Assembly: GCF_030034735.1 (NCBI RefSeq)
Contig: NZ_CP125370.1
Span: 496,001 to 560,000, forward strand
Reading direction: 5' to 3'
From: Paenibacillus sp. RC334
GTDB lineage: Bacteria > Bacillota > Bacilli > Paenibacillales > Paenibacillaceae
Length of the DNA: 64,000 bases
Within the stretch, counting starts at the first letter, position 1, and every line of letters begins with the position of its first letter. Under the pieces are notes generated by a model. That model was given only the letters and a program-made list of their open reading frames with translations, did not search any database and was not told where the DNA came from. The translations under genes and the position numbers were made by a program. Positions 14,391 through 22,393 of the stretch are shown here, one piece after another.

Positions 14391-15512
14391 GTTCAACTAA
14401 AGTTTCACGAATCTTGGAATGGATTTCCGATTCGCACGTCGAATAGATTAAGGAAAATCAACGAGACGAGTGATGATGATGGAAATTCAACCAACGGATC
14501 AACAAGAATTGGAAAGGCGGCTGGGTCAAGAGAAAAACCGTCGGATGTATGAACGCTATCAGACGATCTACTTACATGCTGTGAAACAGATGTCGGTGAC
14601 CGAAATTGCGGAGATCATTCGCAGAAGTCCTGTAACGGTGAACACCTACATCAAATCCTATCAAGAGAAAGGACTGGATGGCTTGGTGACGGGCGTCTCC
14701 ACAGGCGCTCCCGAACAGTTGACTGCCGAGCAGCAACAGCAGCTCAAGCAGCTCATTATCACAAAACTTCCGCATGAAGTCGGGTTTCCCGCCAAGCACA
14801 ATTGGACCCTGCTCTGGCTGCCGCTTATGTGAAGCGTGAGTTTGAACGAAGCTACACCATTGCTGGCATGGCCAAACTGCTGCACCGACTGGATCTGCGG
14901 TTTACCAAACCAACCTATACTCTGGAAGCAGCCGATGAAGTGAGGCCAAAGGAGTTTGTCCACGAACGGTTCCCCCAGTTAAAAACAGACTCATGAACGA
15001 CGAAATCCATCATTTGTTGCATGATCCGGGACTATCAAGCCTTACAGCGAACCTGGTTCGAGAAAGGCAAGCAACGGGTCATTCCGACCATCGGTAAACA
15101 TCGCGGCGTGAAATTGCTCGCGATGTGGACTACATGACCGGGGAAATCGTATGGCAAGAAGATGAGCAATATACAGCTGAAACGTTTTTAGCCTTCCTGA
15201 AATACCCTACAGGCAAAATGGTGATGGTGATGGACAATGCCCGCATTCATCATGCGAAATTACTGCAACCTTTTCTGGAAGAGCAGAAAGATCGGTTGAA
15301 GTTCTCCTTTTTGCCCCCGTATAGCCCGCAGTTTAACGTAGTCGAAGGGCTATGGAAATGGCTAAAAGCCGATGTCATCAACAATGTGTTTTATCATACG
15401 GTGGCCGAGATCTCCAAAGATAGATGGGCCATCATTAACCGTTTGTGCGTCCGCATGGAATCTTCCTTACGAAAACTCATTAAGCCTAAAATCATTAGTT
15501 GAACTTATATAG
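14383..15512 (+). mobile_element. IS630-family insertion sequence, inactive
   Basis: Perfect 18-bp terminal inverted repeats: CTATATAAGTTCAACTAA at 14,383-14,400 and its exact complement at 15,495-15,512. The ends contain TA, as expected for the TA-targeting IS630/Tc1 group, so the exact boundary to the duplicated TA is ambiguous by 2-4 bases. Length is about 1.13 kb. The transposase is broken by frameshifts, so the copy could move only with help from another copy. Confidence 0.85.
14470..15502 (+). pseudogene. IS630-family transposase, broken by frameshifts
   Basis: Reads in three pieces. 14,470-14,832 is an N-terminal helix-turn-helix region (SVTEIAEIIRRSPVTVNTYI). About 14,802-14,996 holds the second DNA-binding part (SYTIAGMAKLLHRLDLRFTK). 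15,125-15,502 is the catalytic end with MVMDNARIHHA (second catalytic Asp) and NVVEGLWKWLK (catalytic Glu). The stretch that should carry the first catalytic Asp lies between 14,997 and 15,124 in a changed frame. A complete member would have about 340-360 residues. Gene and ends are otherwise well preserved, so inactivation is probably recent. Confidence 0.85.
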
Positions 15513-15695
15513 CTCTTATTGTTCGAAAAAAATAAAGTTGTAGAATAGGAAAATAAAGTATTAAACTGACGATGCGTCATTAAGCGCCCACGGTATGATT
15601 TGGTTTTCTCACAATCACCGTCAACATAATAATGTTAGATAGTCCAGCTTGTTTGAGTCAAAGGCTGTACTACTAACATTACATTGATCTAATTC

Positions 15696-16943
15696 CACGT
15701 CTGTTGATTAACCAGAATAAGTAATTTGATTAATAGAAGCAGAGACACGCTTAGGAAGAACATGCTGAATCTGGATCAGCCATTCCACCGGTAGATTTTG
15801 CAGAAGAAAAAGACGAGAAAATCGAGCAAAGGAAAGAATGGCATGTTTGGGCCACGCCCCTTGAGCGGCATCAAATAACCATTTAAGCAGGACATAAACG
15901 ATGAGCGCGCAAAAGAGTTGCCCATAGACCGCATTTTCGGTTCTCCCAAACAGCGTTGGAATATTCAAATGTTGCTTGATCCAACGGAAAAAGACCTCAA
16001 TCTGCCATCGAGCTTTATACATCTGTGCGATTTGTTCCGCTGTGACCTGCATTAAATCGGTAACGACTCGGATGACTCGACCTTCAAAATCTCGAAACAT
16101 CACCACACGATGACGTTGCTTGGAACGACACTGCGGTGTCCCCAACTGGCAGGTGATATCCCGAATGACAGAAGAATCTGCTTTTTGGAGACGGGAAAGG
16201 GCATGAGGTTTATCCAAATGGACGTTGTCGCGAAGCCGAATGACAAAGGATTGTCCTTGGATTTTGAAGTCGTCCAGACGCTCCAGTTTCCCATAAGCAC
16301 GGTCCATCACCACAATGTAGTCCGGTTGAGCCAACGTTTCACTCATGGGGCCATCATGCTTGGAACCCAGCGTTTCGACGACCTGAAGCGGTTGCCCATT
16401 TTGGGCTCGCAAAGCGACATGAAGTTTAATGCCAGAACGCTCTCCGTGATAAGGAGCCCAGGGTAGTCGTGTTTTTCCCACTGTTATGGTGGTCGAATCG
16501 ATGAGGAGTAATTCTTTGGAAAACGTAAGTTTTCGGCGTGTTTCTCGGCTACACTTGTGAATGACTCGATGAAGAAGTTCCTTAAATATAGCAAAGGGGA
16601 CTTCGGCCTCTTTGGTGGAAAAACACGAATAATGAACCATAGGTAAGCCACTGCGAGCGGCATGATCCACACCGGAACGATAACTGTCCCATTGTTCTAA
16701 GGCAGCTACACACCAGTATTGAAGTAAGTGGGTTACTGCGAATTTACGGGCTTTGTCTTCATAATCTGCTCCCTTGGCAACGCTTTGCACTTCTTCCGGT
16801 GTCAGAATGGATTGAAGGATCAATGGGATCGTGATAGACTTTTTCATGGAGTCGTCACCTTTCGGTTAAGTTTGTAGGGGTACAAACATTTTACCGTGTT
16901 GACGGCTCTTTTTCTACCATTTAGTGGTTAATCAACAGGTGTG
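15696..16943 (-). mobile_element. IS4-family insertion sequence, apparently intact
   Basis: 19-bp inverted repeats with two mismatches: CACGTCTGTTGATTAACCA at 15,696-15,714 and the complement of CACACCTGTTGATTAACCA at 16,925-16,943. Both ends are flanked by the same 9-bp target duplication ATCTAATTC (15,687-15,695 and 16,944-16,952). The element is 1,248 bp with one uninterrupted transposase gene on the minus strand. The perfect duplication indicates insertion recent enough that neither flank has changed. Confidence 0.92.
15708..16847 (-). CDS. IS4-family transposase
   Basis: A 379-residue DDE transposase filling the element. The first catalytic Asp is in LLIDSTTITV near residue 117, the second in IVVMDRAYGKLERL, and the Glu in the Y-(2)-R-(3)-E-(6)-K signature (YKARWQIEVFFRWIK) near residue 290, diagnostic for the IS4 family. 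N-terminal PEEVQSVAKGADYEDKARKF is a DNA-binding region typical of the group. The start codon lies inside the right end, and no frameshift is visible, so the protein should be active. Confidence 0.92.
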   Translation of the reverse strand: MKKSITIPLILQSILTPEEVQSVAKGADYEDKARKFAVTHLLQYWCVAALEQWDSYRSGVDHAARSGLPMVHYSCFSTKEAEVPFAIFKELLHRVIHKCSRETRRKLTFSKELLLIDSTTITVGKTRLPWAPYHGERSGIKLHVALRAQNGQPLQVVETLGSKHDGPMSETLAQPDYIVVMDRAYGKLERLDDFKIQGQSFVIRLRDNVHLDKPHALSRLQKADSSVIRDITCQLGTPQCRSKQRHRVVMFRDFEGRVIRVVTDLMQVTAEQIAQMYKARWQIEVFFRWIKQHLNIPTLFGRTENAVYGQLFCALIVYVLLKWLFDAAQGAWPKHAILSFARFSRLFLLQNLPVEWLIQIQHVLPKRVSASINQITYSG

Positions 16944-17066
16944 ATCTAATTCAATTCTTTGCTCAAGTAACCTTTTAAAATGTGCAATTAACCACATGAT
17001 TAGCCCTTCCCTTTATTCAATCTCTGACATTTACTAATAGAGATTCAGGAAAGAGAGGTGATATAA

Positions 17067-17351
17067 ATGCCAATTACAAAACCCTTTATGGCTTCCCGAA
17101 GGTTTACTACTACAGCAGGAGCCGGAACAGGTGTTGGCATTGCATATAATATTCTTGCAACAGCCACCACCAATGACACCGGTGTTGCTGCCACAGCCTT
17201 CCCAACTGCACCTGCGTATTATAATCTTTACATTAATGCACAGATTCAAACAGGTGATACTTCAACCGCTACCACCACTGCGATCACCATTCCTGGTGGT
17301 GACGCACTCGATCCTGCGACTCCAATTGTAATCGAATTTGTTGTAAACTAA
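17067..17351 (+). CDS. DUF4183-type putative spore-surface protein
   Basis: A 94-residue protein at ATG 17,067 behind AGAGAGGTGAT. It is poor in charged residues and rich in Thr and Ala, with PAYYNLYINAQIQTG and the C-terminal ATPIVIEFVVN of the DUF4183 family, which often stands next to collagen-like exosporium genes. No signal peptide. Together with the genes at 12,872 and 17,484 it forms a spore-surface group split by two insertion sequences. Confidence 0.75.
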   Translation: MPITKPFMASRRFTTTAGAGTGVGIAYNILATATTNDTGVAATAFPTAPAYYNLYINAQIQTGDTSTATTTAITIPGGDALDPATPIVIEFVVN

Positions 17352-17369
17352 TCCTTCCTTATTGATGAG

Positions 17370-17410
17370 ATGCCGACAATTCTTATTGTTTTGGATTTTC
17401 GGCATTTTCA
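17370..17410 (+). terminator. Terminator after the DUF4183 gene
   Basis: ATGCCGA and TCGGCAT pair perfectly around a 27-base loop, followed by TTTCATTTT. A modest stem. Confidence 0.5.
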
Positions 17411-17483
17411 TTTTAAACGCCCTTGGGGTATTAGTTTCGTATATATCTACTAAAACATACAAATAAATAGGGAAGTGAATCTA

Positions 17484-17933
17484 ATGGCGATCATATACCC
17501 TATCTTTCCCCCAATAGTTTCCGGAATTGTTTATAATGTAAGTGCTCAAACTGTTCCTGTAGAGACTGATGTTATTTTTGATACAAACGGTAATCTTTCA
17601 CCTGGAATCACACATACCCCCGGAACCACTCAGATTGCAGTTAGCAATCCGGGCAAGTATGAGGTTACTTTTTCCGTGACGGGTGTAGAACCCAACCAAT
17701 TCGCACTATTTTTAAATGGCGCCCTGGTTATAGGAACCGTATATGGTTCAGGTGCCGGCACTCAGCAAAACAATGGGCAAGCTATAATCGCTCTAGCGGC
17801 CGGCGATGTTCTTACTCTGCGAAATCATAGTTCAGCTGCTGCGGTTGGCCTTCAGACTTTGGCTGGTGGCACACAAACAAACGTAAACGCTTCTGTTATT
17901 ATCAAAAAAATTAAGTTAGATTCTAATAATTAA
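17484..17933 (+). CDS. BclA C-terminal-like spore-surface protein without collagen region
   Basis: A 149-residue protein, start ATG 17,484 with GGAAGTG 7 bases before (an in-frame GTG at 17,475 is less likely). The sequence SGIVYNVSAQTVPVETDVIF ... GKYEVTFSVTGVEPNQFALF ... AGDVLTLRNHSSA follows the same beta-sandwich pattern as the C-terminal domain of the collagen-like protein at 12,872 (compare [31 protein letters not shown]). It is thus a stand-alone trimerisation or surface domain and may assemble with that protein in the spore coat or exosporium. Confidence 0.75.
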   Translation: MAIIYPIFPPIVSGIVYNVSAQTVPVETDVIFDTNGNLSPGITHTPGTTQIAVSNPGKYEVTFSVTGVEPNQFALFLNGALVIGTVYGSGAGTQQNNGQAIIALAAGDVLTLRNHSSAAAVGLQTLAGGTQTNVNASVIIKKIKLDSNN

Positions 17934-18037
17934 TGATGAAATGTGAATTGGTTCAGCTTAAAGTTTATCTGACTATCGACAAAATGTCCTTTTCGATAAT
18001 ATATCGCTCTATATTAATAGAAACTCTGTCCCAACGT

Positions 18038-18069
18038 AAAAAGGACCCTCAGCATCTGCGGTCCTTTTT
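18038..18069. terminator. Bidirectional terminator between the BclA-like gene and the XRE regulator
   Basis: AAAAAGGACC and GGTCCTTTTT form a perfect 10-bp stem around CTCAGCATCTGC, with T runs on both strands. It serves the convergent genes ending at 17,933 and 18,073. Confidence 0.85.
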
Positions 18070-18072
18070 GGG

Positions 18073-18318
18073 TTATTCAGTACTTTCTTTGGCATTTGAT
18101 ATGTAATCAATTTCAATAATTTCTCCGATATCTGTAATTTCAAGTACCTCAATAATCTTTGCCAGATGGTCTTTATTCAAAACACTACGAGAGCCACGGA
18201 CAATTTCACTAATGGTACTTGGGCGTAATCCTGTTAACTGAGATAAAGTCCCTTGTGTCATTCCTTTTGACTCCAGAATCTTTCCAAGCTTGACCACGAT
18301 TATAGCTTTTTTTGACAT
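18073..18318 (-). CDS. XRE-family transcriptional regulator
   Basis: An 81-residue protein that is almost entirely a Cro/C1-type helix-turn-helix: KLGKILESKGMTQGTLSQLT then GLRPSTISEIVRGSRSVLN, followed by a short helix and an acidic tail. Start ATG 18,318. It is divergent from a promoter at 18,405 embedded in ATAACGTTAT repeats, which are good candidates for its operator. Small regulators of this kind often belong to phage remnants or toxin-antitoxin units. Confidence 0.8.
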   Translation of the reverse strand: MSKKAIIVVKLGKILESKGMTQGTLSQLTGLRPSTISEIVRGSRSVLNKDHLAKIIEVLEITDIGEIIEIDYISNAKESTE

Positions 18319-18404
18319 ATAACCGACCGTTCCTTCCCCTTGATTCTTGCTTAGTTATGCTTGTGTTGATTTTAAGTGAAACTAAAAGATAACGCAAAAA
18401 GATG

Positions 18405-18470
18405 TTGACAATAACGTTATATGGTTATATTATTAATAACGAAATAACGTTAAATTGTTATGTTAATTCA
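18405..18470 (+). promoter_or_regulatory. Strong promoter overlapped by ATAACGTTAT-type operators
   Basis: TTGACA (18,405-18,410), a 17-base spacer and TATTAT (18,428-18,433) form a near-consensus sigma-A promoter. The spacer begins with the palindrome ATAACGTTAT (18,411-18,420), and related TAATAACG, AAATAACGTTAA and TTGTTATG half-sites follow to 18,470. The XRE regulator transcribed away from this site is the obvious candidate repressor. Confidence 0.6.
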
Positions 18471-18535
18471 TGTCATGGAAACAATTTCGTTATTGACATA
18501 GTTGATGATAAGGCAGTACGAAAATTCGCATCTAA

Positions 18536-18688
18536 TTAGAGTGGTTCTTCATTATTGTACAGCAAGTTAATCCGCAATTCTACGCGAGTGAACATGAAGC
18601 AGTCCTATCACAACTTATTGAAATCATAGGTAAGAAGGGAATTTGGGATTTTGCTATTGAGAGGGCAGTTGAGGCTGCCACAATTTGA
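18536..18688 (+). pseudogene. Possible gene remnant without a start codon
   Basis: A 50-codon open frame with coding character (QQVNPQFYASEHEAVLSQLI and GKKGIWDFAIERAVEAATI) but no ATG, GTG or TTG at its beginning. It lies directly downstream of the strong promoter at 18,405, so the gene that promoter once served was probably truncated. No family recognised. Confidence 0.35.
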
Positions 18689-18744
18689 TGGTCAGGAGCC
18701 CTTACCAAGTTGGACGGATAAACACTAAGAAGGAGCGCATAAAA

Positions 18745-19119
18745 ATGGAGACTAAATCAACCATACTAGAATGGGTGGCAATGGTATATGGACCTTTTGA
18801 CCATTTACAAATGTATGAAATATATGAAGGTGTGCTTTATGATGGACGCTACTTCTTTCACATTGAGGACGGATGTTTGTGGATGCGTCATGTGCGGAGG
18901 TTGGAGCATCCCGAACATACACACTTATTCGTCGATGGTGACAGTGGTGGGCTGCAACTGGCAGAAGGCATTCAGCGTGATCTCATGGAGGTTGTTTCAG
19001 AAACCATTGACCAGCTACGCTCTATGGATGGCATGACTTTTTTGCTTAATGAACTGTTATGGTTGGAAGGGGAGGGGCGCTGTGACATCCAGTTGAATCT
19101 CGTAAGGAACAAGGGATAG
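18745..19119 (+). CDS. Hypothetical protein
   Basis: A 124-residue protein. ATG 18,745 is chosen because AAGGAG lies 8-9 bases upstream; the frame is open to 18,685. It is acidic, rich in Trp, Tyr, His and Met (MVYGPFDHLQMYEIYEGVLY; CLWMRHVRRLEHPEHTHLFV), soluble, without repeats or signal peptide. It reads like a small immunity or accessory protein, but I know no family. It is followed after 72 bases by another unknown small gene on the same strand. Confidence 0.55.
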   Translation: METKSTILEWVAMVYGPFDHLQMYEIYEGVLYDGRYFFHIEDGCLWMRHVRRLEHPEHTHLFVDGDSGGLQLAEGIQRDLMEVVSETIDQLRSMDGMTFLLNELLWLEGEGRCDIQLNLVRNKG

Positions 19120-19191
19120 CATTTACAGGGATTTTTGTCGTAGAAGGAATCGTTATATTGTTCACCGAATGAAATATTCGAGGTGATCGTC

Positions 19192-19425
19192 TTGAAGCAT
19201 ACATATAAAATGTTGAAAACAGACATGGAGCTATTTGGAGCGGCTTTAACCCAGGCACATGTATACGTTGTATCCGTCGATGAAGAATTACGTGTGACAT
19301 TTGAGGATTATGGCGGAGTGGTGGAGGAGATTACGCCGGAGTCGGTTAAGATCGCCAGTAAAGATTTTATACGAGAACAGTTTGAATTCCGGGCAGACCT
19401 CATAGGAGGAGAACAATTTGAATGA
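19192..19425 (+). CDS. Hypothetical small protein
   Basis: A 77-residue protein starting at TTG 19,192 just behind GAGGTGAT; an in-frame GTG at 19,183 is part of that site. It is predicted mixed alpha/beta, acidic (VDEELRVTFEDYGGVVEEIT), with no membrane helix. Its last codons overlap the start of the next small frame at 19,418. Function unknown. Confidence 0.5.
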   Translation: MKHTYKMLKTDMELFGAALTQAHVYVVSVDEELRVTFEDYGGVVEEITPESVKIASKDFIREQFEFRADLIGGEQFE

Positions 19426-19552
19426 TTTTAAAATCCCGATTTTAAAAGAAAGATTAAAGCACATGGAGAGGTTAAAGGCAACGGTTCCACTCCCCTCCAA
19501 GGCAGACGTAGGCTTTAAATTCAGTGTTACGTTCGGGACTCGTTTTGCATAA
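19418..19552 (+). CDS. Possible 44-residue protein translationally coupled to the preceding gene
   Basis: TTG 19,418 lies 7 bases after AGGAGGA and inside the end of the previous gene. The frame runs NDFKIPILKERLKHMERLK ... DVGFKFSVTFGTRFA to TAA 19,552, with a basic first half and an aromatic beta-like end. The strong ribosome-binding site and overlap argue that it is translated. A terminator follows at 19,575. Confidence 0.45.
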   Translation: MNDFKIPILKERLKHMERLKATVPLPSKADVGFKFSVTFGTRFA

Positions 19553-19574
19553 AGCTGGGCGGAGGCATGGGTAC

Positions 19575-19613
19575 AGCGTGACTCCCAAGCTTTTTGGAGG
19601 CCACGCTTTTTTA
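19575..19613 (+). terminator. Terminator, related to the one behind the tRNA remnant
   Basis: AGCGTG and CACGCT pair around CTCCCAAG/CTTTTTGGAGG and are followed by TTTTTTA. The core CCAAGCTTTTTGGAGGCC is shared exactly with the terminator at 12,276-12,313. Confidence 0.75.
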
Positions 19614-19628
19614 TTGAAATGAGTGTAA

Positions 19629-20282
19629 TTACACAAATATTCCAGGGAATTGTTTAGCGATTGCGTCAGTGATCGTATCCGCCATCTCTAACGCTTCCGC
19701 CTCGATTTTATCATATATCTGAACACTTGTTTCATAATCCTTGGTGATCATGGAGACAGCCTCTGACTTTGTTAAAGCTAAGTGTTCGTAGAACATTTTC
19801 CTAAATTCTTCTTTAGGTAGATAGGGATTGATACGGCTTAAAAACTCGGAAATTTCATCGGCGTTGGAGTACCACTTTTTTTCTGTAGCTGCAACCAGAT
19901 TTTGATCTCCTGCTATGGCTGCTTTAACAAGATCCGCAGCAAGCACTAAATGTTCCCTAATTAAGTTACCGTATGTTTGAGCTACATGATCACCATACAA
20001 AGGTCGAAGTGAATTCCCCATATCTGTTGCATTTTGAAGAAGCCGGGCGGTAACCACGTTCACATCAGGTAGATGAAAGACCAAGCTAAGGATGGTCATC
20101 CTGGTCCAGGCTATATGTTGTTCCCACAGCATACGCATGAAGCTTTTCAATTCAACCTTCGCCTTGCTTACACAATGAGGATTTTTGGTCATTAGATGAG
20201 CAGGTGTTACTTGATCCGATCGCCAATAATGATCGTATGGTTGTATTACATAAGGAAATACACCCGTTGAATAAGGAAACAT
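19629..20282 (-). CDS. Conserved helical protein of unknown function
   Basis: A 217-residue protein, mostly alpha-helical, with the pattern FMRMLWEQHIAWTRMTILSL, LPDVNVVTARLLQNATDMGN, IREHLVLAADLVKAA and FYEHLALTKSEAVSM. The regular spacing of His in W-E-Q-H, R-E-H and Y-E-H motifs suggests a four-helix bundle that could bind metal, like hemerythrin or ferritin relatives. I recall close relatives in Bacillus and Paenibacillus carrying inconsistent names such as acetylglutamate kinase, which the sequence does not support. It is divergent from another helical protein (20,523). Confidence 0.6.
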   Translation of the reverse strand: MFPYSTGVFPYVIQPYDHYWRSDQVTPAHLMTKNPHCVSKAKVELKSFMRMLWEQHIAWTRMTILSLVFHLPDVNVVTARLLQNATDMGNSLRPLYGDHVAQTYGNLIREHLVLAADLVKAAIAGDQNLVAATEKKWYSNADEISEFLSRINPYLPKEEFRKMFYEHLALTKSEAVSMITKDYETSVQIYDKIEAEALEMADTITDAIAKQFPGIFV

Positions 20283-20522
20283 AATATTTCACTCCTTTTT
20301 TCGATAAATTTGTATACCACATGTATTTGCATATATAGTGCTACATTATTCGAACTCATATTGTTGGGTGAATGTCCAGTAAAAAAGTCATCTTCTAGCA
20401 GAACTTCTAAACAACCTCGGAATTAGATTAGTATGAGACGCGGGACTTCGATAATCATAATGACAAGGCATATTCCATATGACTAAGTAAGTACTTTTTG
20501 CTCACATAGAGGAGGGATATGA

Positions 20523-21338
20523 TTGGATGCATTTGTTGCGCGCTCATTAGATGAGATACGATTTTGGTCCAGGATCATGAAGGAGCATTCATTTTTTCTG
20601 GGGTTAGGTTTTAGAGCTGAAGATACTCAACTCATTACAGAAGCCAATCAGTTTCATGCTATTTTTGAGGATATTGAGAGAAGATCACACGATTTTAATA
20701 TCGATACTGACCCTCACACAATCAAAGAGTTTAATACGGAGGTCCAGAATGCAGCGACTCATATTTGGGCGTTTAAGAGAATGGTATTGGGCCTTATATT
20801 GCAATGCAAGCTTCCCGGACAAACCAATTTCCCTTTACTGGTAGATCATATAAGCCGGGAAGCGAATTATTTCAGAAACCGTTTAGAGGAACTCAATTCA
20901 GGAAAGCTCGAACCATTACCCGATGCAATTATCGATGAAAATGTATTTTTCTTGAAAATAATGGCCGATCATGCAAAATTTATAGGCCATTTGCTAGATC
21001 CATCCGAACGTAAACTGGTTGAGCAAGCCAGGGAGTTTAGTAATGATTTTGATACGCTGATGTTTCAAGCGATTGATTTAAGTCATATGCGGCCGCAGTC
21101 GCAGACCGTTCCACTCCTGAGTCAATTTGTTGATGAAAACCGTGTCTCTGTTAAGTCCTTGCGTGATTTTAAGAAAACAGCGCGTGATTTAATCGACGAA
21201 TGCCGAATAAAAAGTATTATCCATCCTTTATTAGCCGATCATGTATTTCGTGAAGCTGAGAGGTTCCTTTTTATTCTCGATATGTTTGATCAATCTTTAT
21301 CAGGTGTTAAGGTGAACAAGAAAGAAATTATGCACTGA
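20523..21338 (+). CDS. DUF2935 family protein
   Basis: A 271-residue helical protein. TTG 20,523 follows GAGGAGGG by 7 bases; the nearby ATG at 20,527 is out of frame. It contains two repeats of the family pattern: SLDEIRFWSRIMKEHSFFLG in the first half and ENVFFLKIMADHAKFIGHLL in the second, each with a His after the first helix, and LVDHISREANYFRNRLEEL / LADHVFREAERFLFILDMF closing each half. This is the DUF2935 two-repeat layout, probably a metal-binding helical bundle. It faces the other His-rich helical protein across a 240-base promoter region. Confidence 0.8.
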   Translation: MDAFVARSLDEIRFWSRIMKEHSFFLGLGFRAEDTQLITEANQFHAIFEDIERRSHDFNIDTDPHTIKEFNTEVQNAATHIWAFKRMVLGLILQCKLPGQTNFPLLVDHISREANYFRNRLEELNSGKLEPLPDAIIDENVFFLKIMADHAKFIGHLLDPSERKLVEQAREFSNDFDTLMFQAIDLSHMRPQSQTVPLLSQFVDENRVSVKSLRDFKKTARDLIDECRIKSIIHPLLADHVFREAERFLFILDMFDQSLSGVKVNKKEIMH

Positions 21339-21469
21339 TATGCTAAAACGTAATCCTTCAGACTGGGACACAGTATTCCCCAACAGGAGGTGCGCCAAGA
21401 CCATATCATTTAAATCCTAATCAGGTTTCGAAATTTATAAATCATTACGTTGGGCCCTTTTCCTATATC

Positions 21470-21512
21470 TCAAAAAAAGGAGAAACCCTGCCTTGTGTAA
21501 AGCGGGTTTCTC
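21470..21512 (-). terminator. Terminator of the yukJ-like gene
   Basis: On the minus strand GAGAAACCC pairs with GGGTTTCTC and is followed by CTTTTTTTG. It lies 47 bases past the minus-strand stop at 21,559. Confidence 0.75.
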
Positions 21513-21558
21513 TACTTTGTAGAGATCGTTTTATATTGTCGTCGATTCGTAATTTTAA

Positions 21559-22250
21559 CTATGAATGCACAGCGTTTTTCTGTTCATGTTCTTCGTGACT
21601 ACATACTTTAAGTGTATAACCTGTATCATCGTTAGTACACCATGACTGAGATTGAAAAGCCAAGAATAATGCGACCCAATGGTCTTTAAACTGAATTAGC
21701 AATCCCCCGTCTTGCCAAACTCCATTATCTTTTTCCCATTTGGGATTTCCTGAGTTACCTTGGTTCATATGAATATCGTGAACTCCATTTCCGGGTTTGA
21801 AATGAAAGTATTCATCCTCCTTATGTTCAGGGCCAAATCGTTCTCCATAAGCATATATAACAGCTTCTTCATCAATGGCTTTTTGAACATAGTCTGTTAA
21901 CTTTTCATACAAATCGTTGTCCAATCCAGGTTTAATATTTGGGAGTGGTGTCATTTGTTTAGGATCAAACAGACGGCCCCTGACATAATCCAGGGCAATC
22001 TCCCGATTGTTTTTATTGATTCCAGTGAAGCCTTCTGCCATACCTTGCAGATGGGTAATTTGCGAGGAATTAAAATTTTCGCCAATCAAATAAAGAACTT
22101 CTGACGGCCAAGCTTGTGATTGGATATTAATGGCTAATCTGAACTTTTCTTTGCTATGCGATACTTCCATGAGCACTTCTAGATGCTGGTCATCTTTTCC
22201 TAATTTAAATTCTTTAGAATTGCTTTTAGCACACCGTATTTAATGGGCAT
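21559..22250 (-). pseudogene. yukJ: YukJ-like DUF2278 protein, frameshifted near the N-terminus
   Basis: The main frame from 22,176 gives 205 residues ending in a typical DUF2278 core with VHDIHMNQGNSGNPKW and SQAWPSEVLYLIGENF. The family start is found further upstream: ATG at 22,250 behind AAGGAG reads MPIKYGVLKA and then hits a stop. One base added near 22,223 joins it smoothly to NSKEFKLGKDDQHLEVL and the main frame, giving about 230 residues as expected. So either the gene carries a single-base deletion at codon 10 or the assembly has an error there. Function of the family is unknown. Confidence 0.75.
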
Positions 22251-22393
22251 TGTTATAGTCTCCTTGTGATTAATTTTTTATATTTTCTAACGTGTCTTAT
22301 ATTTGTGTTTTTATGTTGGATAATTTAGGGGTTATAAATTTTTTTGAAAAATGAAACAATAACTCAGTATTTGATAACAAAGGAGGAAACAAA

